The notes under the pieces were generated by a model. That model saw only the letters and a program-made list of their open reading frames with translations, did not search any database and had not been told where the DNA came from. From Panulirus ornatus (taxonomy: Eukaryota > Arthropoda > Malacostraca > Decapoda > Palinuridae), in contig NC_092231.1 in NCBI RefSeq assembly GCF_036320965.1, positions 29,985,699 to 30,049,698 of the forward strand: DNA of 64,000 nucleotides, written 5' to 3'. The translations under genes and the position numbers were made by a program. Numbering within the stretch: position 1 is the stretch's first letter; each line of letters begins with the position of its first letter. Shown here in pieces: positions 46,955 through 57,581 of this stretch.

Positions 46955-49900
46955 CTTTACAACAGTCAAGGTTGTAATGCTTCAAGGTCTGAGCATCACT
47001 TTACAACAGCCAAGGTTGTAATGCTTCAAGGTCTGAGCATCACTTTACAACAGTCAAGGTTGTAATGCTTCAAGGTCTGAGCATCACTTTACAACAGTCA
47101 AGGTTGTAATGCTTCAAGGTCTGAGCATCACTTTACAACAGTCAAGGTTGTAATGCTTCAAGGTCTGAGCATCACTTTACAACAGTCAAGGTTGTAATGC
47201 TTCAAGGTCTGAGCATCACTTTACAACAGTCCAAGGTTGTAATGCTTCAAGGTCTGAGCATCACTTTACAACAGTCAAGGTTGTAATGCTTCAAGGTCTG
47301 AGCATCACTTTACAACAGTCAAGGTTGTAATGCTTCAAGGTCTGAGCATCACTTTACAACAGTCAAGGTTGTAATGCTTCAAGGTCTGAGCATCACTTTA
47401 CAACAGTCAAGGTTGTAATGCTTCAAGATCTGAGCATCACTTTACAACAGTCAAGGTTGTAATGCTTCAAGGTCTGAGCATCACTTTACAACAGTCAAGG
47501 TTGTAATGCTTCAAGGTCTGAGCATCACTTTACAACAGTCAAGGTTGTAATGCTTCAAGGTCTGAGCATCACTTTACAACAGTCAAGGTTGTAATGCTTC
47601 AAGGTCTGAGCATCACTTTACAACAGTCAAGGTTGTAATGCTTCAAGGTCTGAGCATCACTTTACAACAGTCAAGGTTGTAATGCTTCAAGGTCTGAGCA
47701 TCACTTTACAACAGCCAAGGTTGTAATGCTTCAAGGTCTGAGCATCACTTTACAACAGTCAAGGTTGTAATGCTTCAAGATCTGAGCATCACTTTACAAC
47801 AGCCAAGGTTGTAATGCTTCAAGGTCTGAGCATCACTTTACAACAGTCAAGGTTGTAATGCTTCAAGGTCTGAGCATCACTTTACAACAGTCAAGGTTGT
47901 AATGCTTCAAGGTCTGAGCATCACTTTACAACAGCCAAGGTTGTAATGCTTCAAGGTCTGAGCATCACTTTACAACAGCCAAGGTTGTAATGCTTCAAGG
48001 TCTGAGCATCACTTTACAACAGCCAAGGTTGTAATGCTTCAAGGTCTGAGCATCACTTTACAACAGCCAAGGTTGTAATGCTTCAAGGTCTGAGCATCAC
48101 TTTACAACAGTCAAGGTTGTAATGCTTCAAGGTCTGAGCATCACTTTACAACAGCCAAGGTTGTAATGCTTCAAGGTCTGAGCATCACTTTACAACAGTC
48201 AAGGTTGTAATGCTTCAAGATCTGAGCATCACTTTACAACAGCCAAGGTTGTAATGCTTCAAGGTCTGAGCATCACTTTACAACAGTCATGGTTGTAATG
48301 CTTCAAGGTCTGAGCATCACTTTACAACAGTCAAGGTTGTAATGCTTCAAGGTCTGAGCATCACTTTACAACAGTCAAGGTTGTAATGCTTCAAGGTCTG
48401 AGCATCACTTTACAACAGTCAAGGTTGTAATGCTTCAAGGTCTGAGCATCACTTTACAACAGTCAAGGTTGTAATGCTTCAAGATCTGAGCATCACTTTA
48501 CAACAGTCAAGGTTGTAATGCTTCAAGGTCTGAGCATCACTTTACAACAGTCAAGGTTGTAATGCTTCAAGGTCTGAGCATCACTTTACAACAGTCAAGG
48601 TTGTAATGCTTCAAGGTCTGAGCATCACTTTACAACAGTCATGGTTGTAATGCTTCAAGATCTGAGCATCACTTTACAACAGTCAAGGTTGTAATGCTTC
48701 AAGATCTGAGCATCACTTTACAACAGTCATGGTTGTAATGCTTCAAGATCTGAGCATCACTTTACAACAGTCAAGGTTGTAATGCTTCAAGATCTGAGCA
48801 TCACTTTACAACAGCCAAGGTTGTAATGCTTCAAGATCTGAGCATCACTTTACAACAGTCAAGGTTGTAATGCTTCAAGGTCTGAGCATCACTTTACAAC
48901 AGCCAAGGTTGTAATGCTTCAAGATCTGAGCATCACTTTACAACAGCCAAGGTTGTAATGCTTCAAGGTCTGAGCATCACTTTACAACAGCCAAGGTTGT
49001 AATGCTTCAAGGTCTGAGCATCACTTTACAACAGCCAAGGTTGTGATGCTTCAAGGTCTGAGCATCACTTTACAACAGTCATGGTTGTAATGCTTCAAGG
49101 TCTGAGCATCACTTTACAACAGCCAAGGTTGTAATGCTTCAAGATCTGAGCATCACTTTACAACAGTCAAGGTTGTAATGCTTCAAGGTCTGAGCATCAC
49201 TTTACAACAGCCAAGGTTGTAATGCTTCAAGGTCTGAGCATCACTTTACAACAGTCATGGTTGTAATGCTTCAAGGTCTGAGCATCACTTTACAACAGCC
49301 AAGGTTGTAATGCTTCAAGGTCTGAGCATCACTTTACAACAGTCATGGTTGTAATGCTTCAAGATCTGAGCATCACTTTACAACAGTCAAGGTTGTAATG
49401 CTTCAAGGTCTGAGCATCACTTTACAACAGCCAAGGTTGTAATGCTTCAAGATCTGAGCATCACTTTACAACAGTCAAGGTTGTAATGCTTCAAGGTCTG
49501 AGCATCACTTTACAACACCAAGGTTGTAATGCTTCAAGGTCTGAGCATCACTTTACAACAGTCATGGTTGTAATGCTTCAAGGTCTGAGCATCACTTTAC
49601 AACAGTCAAGGTTGTAATGCTTCAAGGTCTGAGCATCGCTTTACAACAGTCAAGGTTGTAATGCTTCAAGGTCTGAGCATCACTTTACAACAGTCAAGGT
49701 TGTAATGCTTCAAGGTCTGAGCATCACTTTACAACAGCCAAGGTTGTAATGCTTCAAGATCTGAGCATCACTTTACAACAGTCAAGGTTGTAATGCTTCA
49801 AGGTCTGAGCATCACTTTACAACAGTCATGGTTGTAATGCTTCAAGGTCTGAGCATCACTTTACAACAGTCAAGGTTGTAATGCTTCAAGGTCTGAGCAT

Positions 49901-50429
49901 CACTTTACAACAGTCATGGTTGTAATGCTTCAAGGTCTGAGCATCACTTTACAACAGTCATGGTTGTAATGCTTCAAGATCTGAGCATCACTTTACAACA
50001 GTCATGGTTGTAATGCTTCAAGGTCTGAGCATCACTTTACAACAGTCAAGGTTGTAATGCTTCAAGGTCTGAGCATCACTTTACAACAGTCAAGGTTGTA
50101 ATGCTTCAAGGTCTGAGCATCACTTTACAACAGTCAAGGTTGTAATGCTTCAAGATCTGAGCATCACTTTACAACAGTCATGGTTGTAATGCTTCAAGGT
50201 CTGAGCATCACTTTACAACAGTCAAGGTTGTAATGCTTCAAGGTCTGAGCATCACTTTACAACAGTCATGGTTGTAATGCTTCAAGGTCTGAGCATCACT
50301 TTACAACAGTCATGGTTGTAATGCTTCAAGATCTGAGCATCACTTTACAACAGTCATGGTTGTAATGCTTCAAGGTCTGAGCATCACTTTACAACAGCCA
50401 AGGTTGTAATGCTTCAAGGTCTGAGCTTC
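46955..50429. repeat. 44-base homogeneous satellite, about 79 units, with twin hairpins
   Basis: Unit is TTTACAACAGTCAAGG, TTGTAATGCTTCAAGG, TCTGAGCATCAC. It holds two inverted repeats: TTACAAC / GTTGTAA around a 7-base loop, and ATGCT / AGCAT around a 10-base loop. Recurrent variants are TCAAGG, CCAAGG and TCATGG in the first loop and AAGG/AAGA in the second; I saw only isolated changes elsewhere (for example near 49041 and 49636). Spacer-free, so not a CRISPR array. Stops occur in every frame. Confidence 0.97.
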
Positions 50430-51302
50430 ATTATGTTGACGAAGTTTACAGTTGGTCAGGTCACCATCACCAGGAGGGACAGACTCACATGAGTGTCTGT
50501 TGGCCAGTCGAAGTCGGGCGACAGCAACATCGAAATGTCTTCTGCTGGTGGTAGCGTGTGTATGTGGCTCTCCTTACATGATGCTGTGGTGGTAAATGGA
50601 CCTGCCTGTGTTAATTTCATTGCTTCTAAAGTCTTAAGAAAAATGCGTTGTTCAGGTGAAAGAGAATCACATACACTGAGACTATCCCACTTGGAGTTGT
50701 CAACATTATTCAAGGACTATAAGGCTGGTACACAGTTCCGTCTGGAGCATGGATGGCCAGTTAGGGACCCAGAGTCGCAGGTTCTTGTAAAAACCACGAG
50801 TACGTGTGACGACCATAGCACTTACTTTGTTACGCAGACGGTCTTTATCTGTGTGTGTGTGTGCTATATCGCGCACTGTGACACACTCCTCATTGTTTGG
50901 CATGGCCAGTGTCGGTCACCGTGCATGATGTTATGTGGTCAAGCCTCACACACACACACTCCATGGCGAGGTCTCACGATAAGTTGACACGGGAGGACAG
51001 AACAACACGGGAGGACATAACGGGAAGACAGAACATCACGGGAGGACAAGATAATAGTTCTTACATATTGCTTCTGTCCTGTAACTACCTCACACAAGAT
51101 GTCATGGTAGAGTTTCATAGGATTGACTGTCTGGTCACGTGGGTCATGTTAGTGTGCTGTTGACCACTGTGGTGTGGTGTGGCACCGTTGTGGTAGGCGG
51201 GTGTGGCCAGGTCTTCCCTACCATCTCGCCTCCTGGCTCACCACCTCATAGTAAACACAGTGGTACTAACACAGGAGGGGAGAGAAAAGGAACTGTAACT
51301 TG
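50430..51302. other. unassigned sequence, one open frame
   Basis: Region between two tandem arrays. Contains a short cluster of GGGAGGACA words (50990-51050) and the open frame listed next. Otherwise nothing recognised. Confidence 0.45.
50493..50987 (+). CDS. hypothetical 164-codon reading frame (weak)
   Basis: The longest frame outside repeats and LINEs (MSVGQSKSGDSNIEMSSAGG...). No domain recognised. The middle (LSTLFKDYKAGTQFRLEHGWPV) looks like ordinary protein composition, but the last third is read from GT/CA-rich simple sequence (FICVCVCYIAH, SHTHTPW). No promoter, splice or homology support; it may be chance. Confidence 0.15.
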   Translation: MSVGQSKSGDSNIEMSSAGGSVCMWLSLHDAVVVNGPACVNFIASKVLRKMRCSGERESHTLRLSHLELSTLFKDYKAGTQFRLEHGWPVRDPESQVLVKTTSTCDDHSTYFVTQTVFICVCVCYIAHCDTLLIVWHGQCRSPCMMLCGQASHTHTPWRGLTIS

Positions 51303-51433
51303 TGATGTACGACCAGACTGGGTGGATGTACGACCAGACTGGGTGGATGTGCGACCAGACTGGGTGGATGTGCGACCAGACTGGGTGGATGTGCGACCAG
51401 AGTGGGTGGACGTACGACTACACTGGGTGGATG
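51303..51433. repeat. 21-base minisatellite, 6 copies
   Basis: Unit TGTGCGACCAGACTGGGTGG+A, seven residues (DVRPDWV) in frame. Confidence 0.9.
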
Positions 51434-51567
51434 TCAGTGCCAGGCACCTCCCCAACATGGGTGTCTCAGCCCCGACCAGAGATGTGGTGTGGTGACGGTT
51501 GTAACTGAAGGTAACGCGCCACACATTAACTGTACAGCCAACAACACATGTGTTATACTGGGTGGTG

Positions 51568-51722
51568 ATGTGAGGGTTAAGGTCAGCTGGTCACCGTGCT
51601 CACGTGAGGGTTAAGGTCAGCTGGTCACTGTGTTCACGTGAGTGTTAAGGTCAGCTGGTCAATATGCTCACGTGAGTGTTAAGGTCAGCTGGTCACCGTG
51701 CTCACGTGAGTGTTAAGGTCAG
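51568..51722. repeat. 34-base minisatellite, 4.5 copies
   Basis: Unit GTGAGTGTTAAGGTCAGC + TGGTCACCGTGCTCAC. Unit ends are inverted (GTGAG/CTCAC), so each junction makes the palindrome CTCACGTGAG containing the E-box CACGTG. Confidence 0.9.
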
Positions 51723-52307
51723 CACGTACGTGCCAGAACCCATGAGTGAGCGGCTGGCGGGGTCACCTGTGTGGTGCAGTATTAATCATGGAGTCGACAG
51801 GTCGAATATCAATAACTGTTCCTATTTATCGTTAATTTTTAATATATTTAGTCAATATGTTCGGTTTTGGTTGGGTAAGACGACACGTTTCTGATCAGTT
51901 CAAAATGACTTGTACAGAGTTGAGTCATACGGAGAATGGAGTGAACAGATGACAGTGGGTAATGTTGTTTACGTATCGTCTTCATGAAGGAGTGAGATGT
52001 GTCATCGTGAGTTATAGCAGCAGTTCCGTGATCACTGAACAGCACGAGAACACCCCTGAAGTGTCGTTCATATCTCACAACATTGGTTGTTACAACCGTG
52101 ATGTGTGTAGTCTCGGGTTGATGTAACCTTGTGTTCACCACGGCAACTGACGCTCCGTTTCCTGCCCGATCAGAGGGGGGCGTTCATGCAGAATGTAGCA
52201 TCTTCACAAGGCCACACGGCTGGCCTCGGGGGACCCCACACTCGAATGGCTTGTACACACATCTCCACCATGTTGGTCGACGTCGGTTATGGGCCAGCCT
52301 TGTGGGC
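51723..52307. other. unassigned sequence
   Basis: No recognised gene or repeat. Confidence 0.45.
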
Positions 52308-52309
52308 AC

Positions 52310-52374
<65 letters not shown>
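52308..52374. repeat. (AC)n microsatellite
   Basis: About 33 AC units. Confidence 0.95.
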
Positions 52375-52375
<1 letters not shown>

Positions 52376-52394
52376 ACTCGTCATCTGTGTAGAT

Positions 52395-52560
52395 GTGAGA
52401 GCTTCGTGTGTGGTGATTTCCGCGCCTCAGTGTTTGTTACTTAGAGTCCTGGGGTCAGGTTCATTCCCTGGCGCGGGCAGACACACAGTCGTCCTAGCTG
52501 TTCATCCATCCTCTGACTGGGAGGTTGATGAGCGCCACCATAGCTGGTGGACGGGACGCA
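52395..52560 (+). mobile_element. SINE-like copy 4
   Basis: Contains CAGGTTCATTCCCTGG (a near B box, about 52457) followed by CCTAGCTGTTCATCC, as in the 30-kb copies, and ending ATAGCTGG. More diverged; assignment rests on this shared order of blocks. Confidence 0.4.
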
Positions 52561-52663
52561 CCTGACCACCAGCTGTGCAACACAGCTCAGGTTTGCCCAG
52601 TGGTGTCCATGTTGGCGGCCGGGGACGTGGCCCGTGTTGACATCCCTCTGAGCCTACCCAGTG

Positions 52664-52909
52664 GTGTGTGGCACGACCATATTGCTCGACCAGGGAAGAC
52701 TACCCTGGTGTGTGGCGCGACCATATTGCTCGACCAGGGAAGACTACCCTGGTGTGTGGCACGACCATATTGCTCGACCAGGGAAGACTACCCTGGTGTG
52801 TGGCACGACCATATTGCTCGACCAGGGGAGACTACCCTGGTGTGTGGCACGACCATATTGCTCGACCAGGGGAGACTACCCTGGTGTGTGGCACGACCAT
52901 ATTGCTCGA

Positions 52910-52911
<2 letters not shown>
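52664..52911. repeat. 44-base minisatellite, about 5.5 copies, with a hairpin
   Basis: Unit GTGTGTGGCACGACCATATT + GCTCGACCAGGGAAG + ACTACCCTG. Contains ACCAGGG / CCCTGGT around a 7-base loop (AAGACTA or GAGACTA). Its right end runs into (TA)n. Confidence 0.95.

Positions 52912-52979
<68 letters not shown>
52912..52979. repeat. (TA)n microsatellite
   Basis: About 34 TA units, at the 5' border of an RTE endonuclease fragment. Confidence 0.95.
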
Positions 52980-52982
<3 letters not shown>

Positions 52983-53970
52983 GAGAGATGGGTGATTATT
53001 GGTACCTATGCACCTGGTCATGAGAAGAAAGATCATGAGAGGCAAGTGTTACGGGAGCAGCTGAGTGAGTGTGTCAGCAGCTTAGGTGCAGGAGACCAGG
53101 TGTTAGTGATGGGTGATTTAAATGCGAGGGTAAGTAATGTGGCAGTTGAGGCTATGATTGGTTCGTATGGGGTGAAGAGCTTGTGGTATTGTGTGCTTTA
53201 AAAATAGACTGGTGATGGGAGTACATGGCTTATATAGAGAGTTATATACAAGTATACGTATGCGAGTAGGAGAGATGGTCAACGGACATTATTTGATTAC
53301 GTATTGATTGATAGGCTTGTAAAAGAGAGACTTTTGGATGTTAATGTGCTGAGAGGGGCAGCTGGAGGGATGTCTGATCACTATCTTGTGGAGGCGAAGG
53401 TGAAGATTTGTAGAGATTTCCAAAACAGGAAACGGTGTCTGGGAGAAGAGAATGGTGAGAGTAAGTGAGCTTGGAAAGGAGACTTGTCTGAATTAATACC
53501 AGGAGTAAATGAAGTGAGGGGAGTGGGTGAGGAATGGGAGGTATTTAGGGAAGCAGTGATGGGATGTGCAAATGATGCATGTGTCATGTGAAAGGTGGAA
53601 GGTGGGCAGATTAGAAAGGGTAGTGTGTAGAAGGATGAAGAAGTAAAGTTGTTAGTGAAAGAGAAAAGAGAGGCGTTTGGACGGTACTTACAAGGAAGGA
53701 CTGCAAACGATTGGGAGGTGTATAAGAGAGAGCGACGGGAGGTCAAGAGGAAGCCGCAGGGGTTGAAGAAGAGGGCAAATGAGAGATGGTGTGAGGGAGT
53801 ATCATTAAATTGTAGGAAAAATAAAAATGGATGATATGCTAAAGACAAGAAAATAAATGGGAACATCGATGAAGGGGACAAAAGGGGAAGTAACACGGGT
53901 AGTGATGAAGAGAGGAGGAGATGGAGTGAATATTTTGAAGGATTGTTGAATATGTTTTATGATAGAGTGG
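52980..53970 (+). mobile_element. RTE-like LINE fragment (endonuclease and linker)
   Basis: The endonuclease nicks target DNA to prime reverse transcription in intact LINEs. Codons read GERWVIIGTYAPGHEKKDHERQVLREQL, then VLVMGDLNARVSN (catalytic GDxN), then after a stop/frameshift near 53200 QRTLFDYVLIDRLVKERLLDVNVLRGAAGGMSDHYLVEAKVKI (53279-53409; SDH catalytic His kept). The linker follows (FGRYLQGRTANDWEVYKRERREVKRK, 53679-53756) to about 53970, where the sequence switches to the opposite strand. No RT follows in this orientation. Confidence 0.85.
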
Positions 53971-54125
53971 CAGTCCCCGAGAGACTGCATACTTGCCCCT
54001 CTCTTCAAAACTCTTTTATTTACCTCCCTTGCCACCCCATCCATAAACAAATCAACCATGGAGACATCACGCACCCCTACCGCAGACCGACATTCACTGG
54101 GAACCAATCAGTCTTCTCTCTTCCT
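53971..54125 (-). mobile_element. RTE-like RT scrap, inverted relative to its neighbour
   Basis: Minus strand carries the segment around motif B to FMDGVAREVNKRVLKRGASMQSLGD, ending where the plus-strand copy stops. It ends in a CA/TG run (54126-54155). Confidence 0.75.
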
Positions 54126-54590
54126 ACACACACACACACACGTGTGTGTGTGTGTTCGTCAGTAAGATGCCTTCCCCTTTTCTTCCTCTGCGGTAATTAT
54201 GTAGTTAATCGTACCCAAACCTGTTTCATCGTTGGCCTGGCGGCGGCGTCTCGTGTTATTGGCCAGTATATCATACCTGGATGTTTATGATCATGGTGGG
54301 CGGAAGAATTGATAAGACCATCATCTTCCCACAGCCATTCATGGTGTAGGAAATACTGAAGTTTACTTGTAGTGTAGCTGGAGGGGTTTACCTCTTATAA
54401 GATTATATAATTCCTTACAAGGCTTGACAACACATACGTGCCTCAGCGCCAGACACGTACACAGGATACATTACGACCTGTCCACCTTAACTCGCACACC
54501 AGGACTGAAATCTGGAATGAGAGGTGAGGAGGTGTGGCCTGAGGATGGCTGTGTGTACTTAGGCCTGAAGCATACATGTGGTCTACGTGT
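54126..54590. other. unassigned sequence after a CA/TG palindromic run
   Basis: (CA)n directly followed by (TG)n at 54127-54154 forms a small inverted repeat. No gene recognised beyond it. Confidence 0.5.
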
Positions 54591-54593
54591 GTA

Positions 54594-54755
54594 TTGATAA
54601 TAATAAGGATAATGATAATTATAATGATAATAATGACAATGATAATAATAATAATCAATAATAATGATAATGATGATAATGATAATAATAATGATAATGA
54701 CAATGATAACAATATTGATAATGATAGTAATAATTATGATAATGAGAATAATGTA
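54594..54755. repeat. AAT/GAT trinucleotide-rich tract
   Basis: Irregular mix of AAT, GAT and AAC triplets. Confidence 0.9.
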
Positions 54756-54764
54756 TTTTTTCGT

Positions 54765-55109
54765 GTTTGATCCCCGTTTCCTGATTTTGCAAGGTAGCGC
54801 CAGGATCAAGGAATGTTTGTTGTCACACATCCATTTCCTGGCTGTCATGCACCATGCGCCAAAACCACAGCTCTCATATCCACAACCAGACCTCACTGAT
54901 CTTTCCATGATTTCTTCGACCACTTCACATTCCCTAGTTCAGTCCATTGACGGCACGTCGACCCCAGTATATCACATTGTTCCAAATCAATATCCCGTAA
55001 CCGCCTTTCGCCACTCCTGCACGTTCAGGCTCTGGTAACTCGAAATCTGTTTCACTCCATCATTCCATCTCCAGTTTGGTCCACCCCTTCTCCTTATTCC
55101 TTCCACTTT

Positions 55110-55110
<1 letters not shown>
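54765..55110 (-). mobile_element. diverged RTE-like LINE 3' end
   Basis: Minus-strand homology to 3' UTR and C-terminal codons of the other copies (ACCCCAGTATATCACATTGT; GGTCCACCCCTTCTCC = GRPNWRW region), including GCAAGGTAGCGCCAGG as a weak form of the 3' module. More diverged than the others, so probably an older insertion. Bounded at its 5' side by (TA)n. Confidence 0.75.

Positions 55111-55111
<1 letters not shown>

Positions 55112-55189
<78 letters not shown>
55112..55189. repeat. (TA)n microsatellite
   Basis: About 39 TA units. Confidence 0.95.
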
Positions 55190-55192
<3 letters not shown>

Positions 55193-55307
55193 ATTTTTCC
55201 AAAAGAAGGAACAAAGAAGGGGGCCAGATGAGGATATTCCCTCAAAGGCCCAGTCCTCTGTTCTTAACGCTTCCTTGCTAACGCGGGAAATGGCGAATAG
55301 TATGAAA

Positions 55308-55310
<3 letters not shown>
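55190..55310 (+). mobile_element. S element copy 2 (3' half)
   Basis: From AATTTTTCCAAAAGAAGGAAC through CCCAGTCCTCTGTTCTTAAC to GCGGGAAATGGCGAATAG, between (TA)n tracts. 5' half missing. Confidence 0.85.

Positions 55311-55372
<62 letters not shown>
55311..55372. repeat. (TA)n microsatellite
   Basis: About 30 TA units between S copies 2 and 3. Confidence 0.95.
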
Positions 55373-55374
<2 letters not shown>

Positions 55375-55608
55375 CCCTGGGGATAGGGGATTAAGAATAC
55401 TTCCCACGTATTCCCTGCGTGTCGTAGAAGGCGACTAAAAGGGGAGGGAGCGGGGGGCTGGAAATCCTCCCCTCTCGTTTTTTTTTAATTTTCCAAAAGA
55501 AGGAACAGAGAATTGGGCCAGGTGAGGGTATTCCCTCAAAGGCCCAGTCCTCTGTTCTTAATGCTACCTCGCTAACGCGGGAAATGGCGAATAGTTTAAA
55601 AGAAGAAA

Positions 55609-55610
<2 letters not shown>
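55373..55610 (+). mobile_element. S element copy 3 (full length)
   Basis: Complete S sequence from TATCCCTGGGGATAGGGGAT to the tail GCTACCTCGCTAACGCGGGA (55563-55582) and an A-rich end. Confidence 0.9.

Positions 55611-55680
<70 letters not shown>
55611..55680. repeat. (TA)n at the centre of an inverted S pair
   Basis: 35 TA units, itself self-complementary. Confidence 0.95.
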
Positions 55681-55683
<3 letters not shown>

Positions 55684-55932
55684 TCTTTTTTTCCTTTTAA
55701 ACAATTCGCCATTTCCCGCGTTAGCGAGGTAGCGTTAAGAACAGAGGACTGGGCCTTTTTTGGAATATCCTCACCTGGCCCCCTCTGTTCCTTCTTTTGG
55801 AAAATTTAAAAAAAAAAAAAAAGAACGAGAGGGGAGGATTTCCAGCCCCCCGCTCCCTCCCCTTTTAGTCGCCTTCTACGACACGCAGGGAATACGTGGG
55901 AAGTATTCTTAATCCCCTATCCCCAGGGATAA
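55681..55932 (-). mobile_element. S element copy 4 (full length, inverted)
   Basis: Reverse complement of copy 3 with few differences (a longer A/T run and a few substitutions). Together with copy 3 it makes a roughly 240-base-armed inverted repeat. Confidence 0.9.
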
Positions 55933-55934
55933 TA

Positions 55935-55935
<1 letters not shown>

Positions 55936-56017
<82 letters not shown>
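55936..56017. repeat. (TA)n microsatellite
   Basis: About 40 TA units separating S copy 4 from the RTE 3' end. Confidence 0.9.
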
Positions 56018-56023
<6 letters not shown>

Positions 56024-56554
56024 CTTTGTCGCTGTCTCCCGCGTTAGCGAGGTAGCGCAAGGAAACAGACGAATTAATGGCCCAACCCACCGGCATACAC
56101 ATGTATATACATACACGTCCACACACGCAAATATACATACCTATACATCTCAATGTACACATATATACACACACAGACGTATACAGATATGCACATGTAC
56201 ATAATTCATACTGCCTGACCTTATTCATTCCCGTCGCCACCCCGCCACTCATGAAATGACAACCCCCTGCCCGCGCATGTGCGCGAGGTAGCGCTAGGAA
56301 AAGACGACAAAGGCCACATTCGTCCACACTCAGTCTCTAACTGTCATGTATGATGCACCGAAACCACAGCTCCCTTTCCACATCCAGGCCCCACAAAACT
56401 TTCCATGGTTTACCCCAGACGCTCCACATGCCCTGATTCAATCCATTGACAGCACGTCGACCCCGGTATACCACGTCGACCCCGGTATACCACATCGTTC
56501 CAATTCACTCTATTCCTTGCAAGCCTTTCACCCTCCTGTATGTTCAGGCCCCGA

Positions 56555-56863
56555 TCACAAAATCTTTTTCACTCCATCTTTCCACCTCCAATTTGGTCTC
56601 CCACTTCTCGTTCCCTCCACCTCTGACACATATATCCTCTTTGTCAATCTTTCCTCTCTCATTCTTTCCATGTGACCAAACCATTTCAATGCACCCTCTT
56701 CTGCTCTCTCAACCACTCTCTTTTTATTACCACTCATCTCTCTTCCGCTTTCATTACTTACTCGATCAAACCACCTCACACCACATATTGTCCTCAAACA
56801 TCTCATTAACAACACATCCACCCTCATCCGCACAGCCCTATCTATCGCCCATGCCTCAACCAT
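56555..56863 (-). pseudogene. RTE RT C-terminal segment, 102 codons
   Basis: EAWAIDRAVRMRVDV, CLRTICGVRWFDRVSN, GNKKRVVERAEEGALKWFGHMERMREERLTKRIYVSEVEG, GRPNWRWKDGVKKIL. The read-through form of the site where copy B has a stop. Confidence 0.85.
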
Positions 56864-56924
56864 ATAACATTGTTGGAACCACTATTCCTTTAAACATACC
56901 CATTTTTGATATCCGAGATAAGGT

Positions 56925-57254
56925 TCACGCCTTACACACTTTCTTCAACGCTCCCGGAACCTTTGCCCCCTCCCCCACCCTGTGACTCACTTCCGCTTCC
57001 ATGGTTCCTTCCTCTGCCAGGTCCACTCCCAGATATCTATCACACTTCACTTCCTCCAGTTTTTCTCCATTCAAACTTGCCTTCCAATTGACTACTCCCT
57101 CAGCTCTACTGAACCTAATAACCTTGTTCTTATTCACATTTACTCTCGGCTTTCTTTCACACACTTTACCAAACTCATTCGCCAACTTCCGCAGTTTCTC
57201 ACCCGAATCAGCCACCAGCGGTGTATCATCAACGAACAACAACTGACTTCTCAA
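56925..57254 (-). pseudogene. RTE RT palm segment with motif C, 109 codons
   Basis: LLFVDDTPLVADSGEKL keeps both catalytic aspartates (FVDD for FADD); then RVNVNKNKVIRFSR, LEEVKCDRYLGVDLAEEGTMEAEV and a frameshift. Confidence 0.85.
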
Positions 57255-57581
57255 ACCCTCTTATCCACAACAGACTGCATGCTTGCTCCTCTCTCCAAAA
57301 CTCTTACATTCGCCTCTCTAACAACCCCATCCATAAACAAATCAAACAACCACGGAGACATCACACACCCCTGCCGGAAACCGACATTCACCGGGAACTA
57401 ATCACATTCCTCTTTTCCTACACGTACACATCCCTTACATCCTCGATAAAAACATTTCACTGCTTCTAACAACTTGCCTCCCACACCATATATTCTTCGT
57501 ACCTTCCACAGAGCATCTCTTATCAACTCTGTCATATGCTTTCCCCAGATCCATAAATGCTACATACAAATCCATGTGTTT

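Noticed and set aside
46955..50429. CRISPR-like array of dyad repeats
   Set aside because: Units are contiguous with no variable spacers, and the sequence context is eukaryotic.
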